From contig NZ_AP018678.1 in the NCBI RefSeq assembly GCF_002218005.2, positions 806,001-870,000 on the forward strand: a DNA stretch of 64,000 bases, in the 5' to 3' direction. The translations under genes and the position numbers were made by a program. Origin of the DNA: Vibrio algivorus. Its GTDB lineage: Bacteria; Pseudomonadota; Gammaproteobacteria; Enterobacterales; Vibrionaceae. The notes beneath the pieces were generated by a model. It was not told where the DNA came from. It made no database searches and saw only the letters and a list, made by a program, of their open reading frames with translations. Below, in pieces: positions 58,155 to 64,000 of this stretch. Positions within the stretch are counted from its first letter, which is position 1, and every line of letters begins with the position of its first letter.

Positions 58155-59030
58155 CTAAAGTGCTTCATGCTGTGCGATAAAGTCAATTAATAAACGGACT
58201 TTTTCGGGCTGATGATTCTTGTGATTATACAGCATGTAGATATCGCGAGAATTGGCACTCCAATCATCAAGTACCCGTACTAAGCGGCCCTCACGCAAAT
58301 AAGCTTCAATCATTACATTCGGCATTAAACTGATACCTAAACCATGGGTACAAGCTTTACGTACTACATTTAACTCACTCGCTTCTAATCGACCCTTTTC
58401 ATTGATGGTGACAGTTTCACCTTGTGAGTTAGTTAATTGCCACTTTACTAGTGGTAGACCTTTCAGCAAAGCATGATGGCGTAAATCATCAGCATGGTGT
58501 AGATCTCCACAGTCTGCCAAGTATTTAGGGCTGGCGACTAGTACATCTTTGACTTCATTGATTTTACGAGCAATTAACGTTGAGTCACGTTGAGGACCCA
58601 CGCGGAAAATGACATCCCATTCAGTTGGATCAAGTCGATCAGCATAGTTGGTCATTAATAACTCAATACGAATATCAGGGTATTTTGCCATGAATTCATT
58701 AAGCATTGGCATGATAATGCGTTTGGCTGTATTGGCTGGCGCTGAAATACGCAGTTTGCCTGATGCGCCCCGGCATTCGTCAGAAATGGTCTCTGTGGTT
58801 TCGGTTAAGTGTTTTAACAGTGGAGAACATTCATCGTAAAATCGTTGACCTGCTTCAGTTAAAGAGAGTTTACGAGCATTACGGTTAAGTAGGCGTAGAT
58901 TTAATCCTTCTTCTAAAGCTTGGATACGGCGAGTAATTGTTGCCACAGGTATAGCTGTTTTACGGGAAGTAGCGGTATAGCTACCATTATCCACAACCAG
59001 TCGGAATAAATTTAAATCATCAAGTTTCAT
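58155..59030 (-). CDS. LysR family transcriptional regulator
   Basis: A 291-residue LysR regulator: winged helix-turn-helix at 1-60 (DNGSYTATSRKTAIPVATITRRIQALEEGLNLRLLNRNARKLSLTEAG, in part), then a substrate-binding domain (RISAPANTAKRIIMPMLNEF). The target and effector are unknown. There is no divergent gene close to its start, so a classic adjacent target is not obvious; the response regulator gene begins 465 bases away. Confidence 0.9.
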   Translation of the reverse strand: MKLDDLNLFRLVVDNGSYTATSRKTAIPVATITRRIQALEEGLNLRLLNRNARKLSLTEAGQRFYDECSPLLKHLTETTETISDECRGASGKLRISAPANTAKRIIMPMLNEFMAKYPDIRIELLMTNYADRLDPTEWDVIFRVGPQRDSTLIARKINEVKDVLVASPKYLADCGDLHHADDLRHHALLKGLPLVKWQLTNSQGETVTINEKGRLEASELNVVRKACTHGLGISLMPNVMIEAYLREGRLVRVLDDWSANSRDIYMLYNHKNHQPEKVRLLIDFIAQHEAL

Positions 59031-59348
59031 TGTACGAGCACTTATTTATACTACGAGTAGAGGGTAGTGTAGCGGAACATTAAGTAAGATGGTTGTTTAA
59101 CATCAAACATTATAGTTATTTGATATCACCATAACTTGTATTCACGTTAATTTCAGCAAATTACTCTTCATAATATACTGATAGAGACCTTGGTTTTTTT
59201 ATGTTTGTTTTGAAAAGAATTTATCTGATTGACGGGGTAGTTGAAAGTTCACTCGAGCATGGCTTTTTGGGATCAAGTCATAATATTCATCACAGTAATT
59301 TGAATTTAAAACTTTTAATAACTACCTTTTAAAAGGTTTTATGATAAG
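59031..59348. other. Upstream region of the LysR gene
   Basis: AT-rich. Includes an A-T-rich inverted repeat CCTTTTAAAAGG at 59326-59337. No gene was seen; it presumably holds the LysR promoter. Confidence 0.4.
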
Positions 59349-59420
59349 CCTAGTGACTTCAAGATGCAGAATTCAGAGCTAGTATCTAAATCTTTAAGTA
59401 AGGAAGATTGACGAAGGAAC
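59349..59420. repeat. Inverted fragment of the ~270 bp repeat family
   Basis: TGACTTCAAGATGCAGAATT and the following TCAGAGCTAGT, AAATCTTTAAGTAAGGAAG are the reverse complement of the right end of the copies at 34.4-36.6 kb; only about 72 bases remain. Confidence 0.75.
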
Positions 59421-59495
59421 CGTAAGCACTCTCAGCTAACCTGCATAAGTCACGTTAAATTATTGCACTGAGTCGTATTAAGAGGTTACCCCAAT

Positions 59496-60611
59496 ATGCA
59501 TAAATCTGTTTCTCAAGTGCAGAATGTAAAAATGTCACTAAATAGTGCAAAACAAACAATCATGTTGGTGGATGATGATTCTATTTTTCGCAGTATGATT
59601 GCTTCGTATTTAAAAAAACTTAATTTTGAAGTCACTGAAGCAGAAGATGGCCTTGATGCGCTAAGACTATTACGCCATCAAGTGCCAGATTTGATGATTT
59701 GTGACTTAAATATGCCGATCATGAGCGGTATTGAATTAGTTGAAGAGGTCAGTTGGCAGTTTCCGATGTTGCCAATGATTGTGGTGTCAGCCACCGAAGA
59801 TATGGGGGATGTCGCGCGCGTATTACGCTTTGGTATTAAAGACTTTCTCACCAAACCTATTACCCATTTAGATCATTTTACTTCTGCTATCAAAAGCACC
59901 TTGGAAGAGTCACAAGCTAATCCGAGTGTTGTGCGTGATTTTTCTAGCCAATGGTTTCAGTTAGATCATTCCGGTCAAGTTGATGAAGAGAAGGAATTAT
60001 ACTGGCACTTAAATCATCTTAAAGATAACGTCGTTACCTCACGAGATTTACTGCATGCCCTACAGCCTGAGCGAGATACTCAGCAAGGGGGATGGAAATG
60101 CAGTTATCATGTTTTACAACCCTCAGAAATGATGCCATTGGTATTTGATTATGCTTGGCTAATGGATGGACGCTTTGCTTTTTACCTTGTTGATTCATCG
60201 GATGGTGGCGAGAACGGTGTTGGGACTGCTTTGTTGATCAGAGCCTTGTTTAATGACTTTTTAAGAACTCGAAAGCGTTGCTATTCTGATTTAAAAGATT
60301 TAGCCGATGCGGTAGAGAAAGGCATTAGTTGCACTAAATGTTCAGAGCCGATTAATGCGTTATTTGGTATTGCTGATATGGTAGAAGGGACGATCTCTAT
60401 TTTACCGGCGGGCCTGAAAAGCAATTGGTTGTTTGACAGCTCGACTCAAGCTCACTCAACTCAAGCCATTGAGAAGGGCATTAAGCTAGGTGAAGGTTGT
60501 ACTAAAAACTTTGTAACCAGTCATCTACCCATGAAGAAAGGTGGTGAGCTGGTACTAAGTGAACTCGGCGTGCGCAGTTTTAAATTAACTATCAAAAATA
60601 TGACGCAATAA
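59496..60611 (+). CDS. rssB: RssB-like response regulator with PP2C-like output domain
   Basis: A 371-residue protein. The N-terminal receiver domain has MLVDDDSIF, phosphoacceptor D70 in LMICDLNMPIMSG, VVSATED and FLTKP. The C-terminal domain has FYLVDSSDGGENGVGTALLIRALFND, related in layout to E. coli RssB (LDVTRAGHNGV), the adaptor that delivers sigma S to ClpXP. Similarity extends through the receiver (PMIVVSATEDMGDVARVLRFG), so an RssB role is likely, but Vibrio proteins of this form may instead be true phosphatases. Two Cys in CTKCSE are unusual. Confidence 0.7.
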   Translation: MHKSVSQVQNVKMSLNSAKQTIMLVDDDSIFRSMIASYLKKLNFEVTEAEDGLDALRLLRHQVPDLMICDLNMPIMSGIELVEEVSWQFPMLPMIVVSATEDMGDVARVLRFGIKDFLTKPITHLDHFTSAIKSTLEESQANPSVVRDFSSQWFQLDHSGQVDEEKELYWHLNHLKDNVVTSRDLLHALQPERDTQQGGWKCSYHVLQPSEMMPLVFDYAWLMDGRFAFYLVDSSDGGENGVGTALLIRALFNDFLRTRKRCYSDLKDLADAVEKGISCTKCSEPINALFGIADMVEGTISILPAGLKSNWLFDSSTQAHSTQAIEKGIKLGEGCTKNFVTSHLPMKKGGELVLSELGVRSFKLTIKNMTQ

Positions 60612-60738
60612 AGCCTATCTCTTTGGCGTGAATTCTGTGAGCGACCTGACAGCTTCTTAATAACCATGAGTTTTGTCGGTTTTTGTTTGTCCCGCTTTCT
60701 CTTATATTTTGCCCTCAATTTAATAAGAGGGATCAAAA

Positions 60739-60861
60739 ATGGCAGATGAAAACTTTAACGAACCATTCAACCTATTTTACTTTTTAGGTATGATTGTCGC
60801 TTTACTTTTACCTACTCTTCCTGCAACACTTACATGGATTAATCTTTTAAGCCAAAATTAG
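60739..60861 (+). CDS. Small single-pass membrane protein, 40 residues
   Basis: An open frame of 41 codons with stop, beginning MADENFNEPFNLFYFLGM, then a hydrophobic stretch (MIVALLLPTLPATLTWINLL) and ending SQN. AAGAGGG sits about 7 bases before the ATG, a good ribosome site. It lies between the RssB-like gene and the DUF454 gene. I do not recognise a family. The charge layout (acidic N-terminus, hydrophobic core) suggests a membrane micropeptide. Confidence 0.7.
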   Translation: MADENFNEPFNLFYFLGMIVALLLPTLPATLTWINLLSQN

Positions 60862-60904
60862 CGCTTAGCCGTCTGTTGTAAGGAATCAAACCATCATCCG
60901 TAAA

Positions 60905-61291
60905 ATGTTACTTAATGCCGTTGGTGGTTTATCTCTGGTGCTCGGTGTGCTTGGGATCTTTCTTCCTTTACTTCCAACCACCCCATTTCTTCTGCTTGCT
61001 AGCGCATGTTTTATGCGTAGTAATGAGAAATTTCATTACTGGATCCATCACCATCCGCATTTAGGTCCAATTATTGATAACTGGAATCAGCATCGAGCAG
61101 TGAGTGCTGCTATGAAAAAAAGAGGCTATGTGCTATTGGCAATGAGTTTTACTTTCTCATTTGTGATGGTTCCATACTGGTGGCTCAAGCTAGGACTGGT
61201 GTTTGGCTTTGCGATTTTGTTTTTTTGCTTCCACCGCTTACCGGTTCATGAGCCAACTTCAAATGTTGCTGATCCTAGTGAAAATCACTAA
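60905..61291 (+). CDS. DUF454 family membrane protein (YbaN-like)
   Basis: A 128-residue membrane protein with the motif GVLGIFLPLLPTTPFLLLASACF, typical of DUF454/YbaN, and two more membrane segments. The function is unknown. The order ybaN-apt-dnaX is the same as in E. coli. The best Shine-Dalgarno (TAAGGA) is about 16 bases from ATG 60905, so an upstream non-ATG start cannot be excluded. Confidence 0.88.
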   Translation: MLLNAVGGLSLVLGVLGIFLPLLPTTPFLLLASACFMRSNEKFHYWIHHHPHLGPIIDNWNQHRAVSAAMKKRGYVLLAMSFTFSFVMVPYWWLKLGLVFGFAILFFCFHRLPVHEPTSNVADPSENH

Positions 61292-61404
61292 CATACTTGC
61301 CATATCCAGCAACGACTTTCTCTGCTGAAGTTATATTAATAATTACCCCAAGCTTTAGTGATGTTATTATCAAGCTAAAGTTTACCTAAGATAAGAATTC
61401 TATA

Positions 61405-61950
61405 ATGACTACTGATACTCAATCACTTATTCAAGCGAGCATTAAAACCATTCCTGACTACCCTAAAAAAGGGATATTATTTCGTGACGTAACGAGTTTG
61501 ATGGAAGACCCGCAAGCTTATCAAGCTACGATCCAGTTGTTGGTTGAAAAATATCAATCAATGGGTTTTACCAAAGTAGTAGGTACGGAAGCTCGAGGGT
61601 TTTTATTTGGCGCCCCATTAGCGTTGGAGTTAGGTCTTGGTTTTGTGCCTGTTCGCAAACCAGGTAAATTGCCACGTGAAACCGTTTCTCAATCTTATGA
61701 GTTAGAGTATGGAACAGATGTTCTTGAAATTCATACCGATGCGATTAAAGCCGGCGATAAAGTATTAGTGGTTGATGATTTGCTTGCAACTGGCGGAACC
61801 ATTGAGGCGACCGTTAAACTGATTCGCCAATTAGGTGGTGAAGTAACTGATGCAGCTTTTGTGATTAATTTGCCGGAAATCGGCGGTGAAGAAAAATTGA
61901 AAGCACTAGGCTTAAATGTGTATAGCATTTGTGAGTTTGCAGGTCACTAA
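61405..61950 (+). CDS. apt: Adenine phosphoribosyltransferase
   Basis: Salvages adenine to AMP with PRPP. 181 residues; [34 protein letters not shown] and the PRPP loop [16 protein letters not shown] are intact. It is 70 bases upstream of dnaX. Confidence 0.97.
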   Translation: MTTDTQSLIQASIKTIPDYPKKGILFRDVTSLMEDPQAYQATIQLLVEKYQSMGFTKVVGTEARGFLFGAPLALELGLGFVPVRKPGKLPRETVSQSYELEYGTDVLEIHTDAIKAGDKVLVVDDLLATGGTIEATVKLIRQLGGEVTDAAFVINLPEIGGEEKLKALGLNVYSICEFAGH

Positions 61951-62019
61951 AATCTGAGTGGGGAATATTCTTAATAAACCCACTATTCAACAGTCGGAAT
62001 GATTGAACCGGAAGATTTG

Positions 62020-64000
62020 ATGAGTTATTTAGCGTTAGCAAGAAAATGGCGACCAACTAAGTTTGAAAATGTGGTTGGCCAAGGTCATGTAATTACTGCT
62101 TTAGAGAATGCCTTAAAGCAGAACCGACTGCATCACGCCTATTTATTCAGCGGAACTCGTGGTGTTGGTAAAACATCGATCGGCCGACTGTTTGCCAAAG
62201 GCTTGAATTGTGAAACCGGTATTACCGACAACCCATGTGGTGTGTGTGATAGCTGTGTTGAAATCGATCAAGGTCGTTATGTTGACCTATTGGAAATTGA
62301 TGCGGCATCTCGTACTAAGGTAGAAGATACCCGTGAGTTACTCGATAACGTTCAATATAAGCCAGCACGTGGGCGCTTTAAAGTGTACCTGATTGATGAA
62401 GTACACATGTTATCTCGTCATAGTTTCAATGCATTATTAAAAACACTGGAAGAGCCGCCAGAGTACGTTAAATTCTTATTAGCAACGACCGATCCTCAGA
62501 AGCTGCCAGTGACGATTCTTTCTCGTTGTTTGCAGTTCCATTTAAAACCGATTAGCTCAGATCAAATTCATGAACAATTAGATTTTGTGTTAGGTGAAGA
62601 AAACATCACCTCAGAACCTAGAGCATTAAGTTTGATTGCTCATGCGGCTGATGGAAGTATGCGTGATGCATTAAGTTTATCTGATCAGGCGATTGCCTTA
62701 GGAAATGGGCATATTGATAGTGCGACCGTTTCGAACATGCTAGGCACACTGGATACTGAACAAGCGATCTATTTACTTGAGGCGATCAGCAGTAAGCAAC
62801 CACAAACAGCGATGAACTGCCTTGAGCAACTGGCCGAAAATGGTATTGATTGGGATGGCTTATTTAAAGAGTTAAGTAGCCAATTACACCGCATTGCTAT
62901 GTACCAAGCATTACCAGCAAGCTTAAATAAAGAGCAACCTGATGCGGAAAGAGTTGAGCTTTTGAGCCAATCTTTGACGCCTCAAGATGTACAACTTTAC
63001 TACCAGATGACTTTGAAAGGCCGTCAAGATTTACCATTGTCTCCGAGCGAGAAAATGGCAGCGGAAATGTTAGTGTTGAGAATGCTGGCTTTTAGGCCGG
63101 TACAAGCGGCATCTGGTAATTCGATTGTGGCTCCAGCTGCGCAAACGAAAAGCATTCCGGTGGTTGAATCTGCACCTAGAAATGTGAGTGGAGCACAACA
63201 CTCTATACCTCAATCGGCAACGGATCAGTCTGCGCGTAGTCAGCCAGTAAGCCCACCAGCAGCATCAAGTGTCCCTGTAGCAAATCAAATGGGGGATAGT
63301 GATCACTCCGCTGCCAGCCAACCAGCAGCGGAACCACCAAGATACCAACCATCAGGACATCCACAATCAGCGGTTGGCAATACTGAGGCATCACAACAGC
63401 AAGTGCCTCAAACTCAGCAGCAGTCAGCAGCATCCGCTTCACCGTTAACCGGATTGAGACATCAGCTGCGTAGTAAACGTGAAAACTTACGCACTACGCC
63501 TACAACTGGGAATGTCCCAACAAAAAAGACTGAAGCGACGTCTGTTAAACCAGTGAAAACATCGGTACTTGACCGTATTGCAAGCAAGCATACGGCCGCC
63601 GCGGTTGAAGCTGTGCAGGGGTCGCCAATATCACCAAATGGTACGCCAATCTCTGGAGCTGCAAAACCAGACGATTCGAATGAACCCTATCAGTGGAAGC
63701 CAACTCAACCTCAGTCATCGCAGCAAGAAGGCCAAGAGCTAACGCCGACTCAAGTTAAGAAAGCGCTAGAGCATATTAAAACGCCAGAGATGGCAGAAAA
63801 ACTATTGCATGAAAGTATTGAGCAAAATGAGTGGGCGGCGATCATCGATCAACTCAATACGGCGAAATTGGTACAGCAGCTGGCATTAAACTCCACTTAT
63901 AGTAAAAATGATCATGTCATTACGTTAGGCTTACGTGCTGAGCAAGCACATTTGAATACCCCAAAGGCGCAAGAGGAATTGACGAAAGTCTTGTCGCAAC
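62020..64000 (+). CDS. dnaX: DNA polymerase III subunits gamma and tau (partial, 3' end outside window)
   Basis: Clamp loader ATPase subunit. The readable 660 codons hold Walker A SGTRGVGKTSIGRLF (about 44-58), four zinc-binding Cys (NCETG, NPCGVCDSC), Walker B VYLIDEVHML and TLEEPPEYVKF, then a long Gln/Ala/Ser/Pro-rich linker (about 370-480). At codons 501-503 is an A AAA AAG slippery sequence like that of E. coli dnaX; a -1 shift gives one Asp codon then TGA, making a 504-residue gamma product, while normal reading makes tau. The gene continues past base 64000. Confidence 0.96.
   Translation, partial: MSYLALARKWRPTKFENVVGQGHVITALENALKQNRLHHAYLFSGTRGVGKTSIGRLFAKGLNCETGITDNPCGVCDSCVEIDQGRYVDLLEIDAASRTKVEDTRELLDNVQYKPARGRFKVYLIDEVHMLSRHSFNALLKTLEEPPEYVKFLLATTDPQKLPVTILSRCLQFHLKPISSDQIHEQLDFVLGEENITSEPRALSLIAHAADGSMRDALSLSDQAIALGNGHIDSATVSNMLGTLDTEQAIYLLEAISSKQPQTAMNCLEQLAENGIDWDGLFKELSSQLHRIAMYQALPASLNKEQPDAERVELLSQSLTPQDVQLYYQMTLKGRQDLPLSPSEKMAAEMLVLRMLAFRPVQAASGNSIVAPAAQTKSIPVVESAPRNVSGAQHSIPQSATDQSARSQPVSPPAASSVPVANQMGDSDHSAASQPAAEPPRYQPSGHPQSAVGNTEASQQQVPQTQQQSAASASPLTGLRHQLRSKRENLRTTPTTGNVPTKKTEATSVKPVKTSVLDRIASKHTAAAVEAVQGSPISPNGTPISGAAKPDDSNEPYQWKPTQPQSSQQEGQELTPTQVKKALEHIKTPEMAEKLLHESIEQNEWAAIIDQLNTAKLVQQLALNSTYSKNDHVITLGLRAEQAHLNTPKAQEELTKVLSQ
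63522..63533 (+). promoter_or_regulatory. Programmed -1 ribosomal frameshift site in dnaX
   Basis: The heptamer A AAA AAG (63522-63528) is in the correct frame (ACA AAA AAG). In the -1 frame the next codons are GAC and TGA (63528-63533). A GGGA stretch at 63508-63511, with a small hairpin GGGAatgTCCC, lies just upstream; a downstream stem is not obvious. Confidence 0.85.

Noticed and set aside
63203..63442. A 79-codon minus-strand frame inside dnaX
   Set aside because: It is antisense to the dnaX linker region, whose repetitive composition produces chance open frames.

Overview
The window is a chromosomal segment of a Vibrionaceae bacterium, probably a Vibrio or close relative. The evidence is gene content, protein sequence character, moderate AT richness, ERIC-like intergenic repeats and a gene order (mlaA, fadL, fadIJ, sixA, smrB, prmB, aroC, epmC, yfcL, mnmC, fabB, pdxB, asd, fimV, truA, accD, folC, dedD, cvpA, purF) that follows the enterobacterial/Vibrio backbone with some insertions. 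The species is an inference; no rRNA is present. I saw no phage, complete insertion sequence, CRISPR array or integron.

Layout. 1-3.9 kb: a TonB-dependent siderophore receptor (cut by the window edge) and a divergent ABC exporter, with a Fur-box-like site between them. 4.1-7.2 kb: a membrane diguanylate cyclase, tRNA-Arg(CCU) and a DUF2254 membrane protein. 7.2-16.0 kb: a ten-gene minus-strand operon headed by an ECF sigma factor and its zinc anti-sigma ChrR. It carries a DUF523/DUF1722 protein, photolyase, an NTF2-like protein, an SDR, an FAD oxidoreductase, a DUF1365 protein, a Cfa-like methyltransferase and a DUF2878 protein, and looks like a photo-oxidative (singlet oxygen) stress regulon. 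16.3-23.5 kb: the complete ccmABCDEFGHI cytochrome c maturation operon.

23.6-31.3 kb: envelope lipid and fatty acid genes: mlaA, fadL, a second ECF sigma factor with a DUF3379 partner, and fadIJ behind a FadR-like operator. 31.5-38.9 kb: an M16 peptidase, sixA, smrB, prmB and aroC, with three copies of a ~270 bp repeat packed into the intergenic gaps. 39-46 kb: a lipoprotein of Big2-type repeats, a TRIC-type channel protein, epmC, yfcL, a flavin reductase-like protein and mnmC. 46-58 kb: fabB, pdxB, asd, fimV, truA, accD, folC, dedD, and cvpA-purF behind a PurR box. 58-64 kb: a LysR regulator, an RssB-like response regulator, a 40-residue small membrane protein, a DUF454 (YbaN-like) protein, apt, and dnaX. 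The dnaX gene runs off the end but includes a -1 frameshift site predicted to make the gamma subunit.

The most noteworthy items are the ChrR-sigma operon as a possible furan/modified fatty acid and photoprotection system, the ECF-DUF3379 pair beside the fad genes, the dnaX frameshift signal, the clustered repeat family, the G8 tract inside the GGDEF motif, the 11-copy hexanucleotide repeat in fimV and the unlisted 40-residue membrane protein. No wholly new system is demonstrated from sequence alone.
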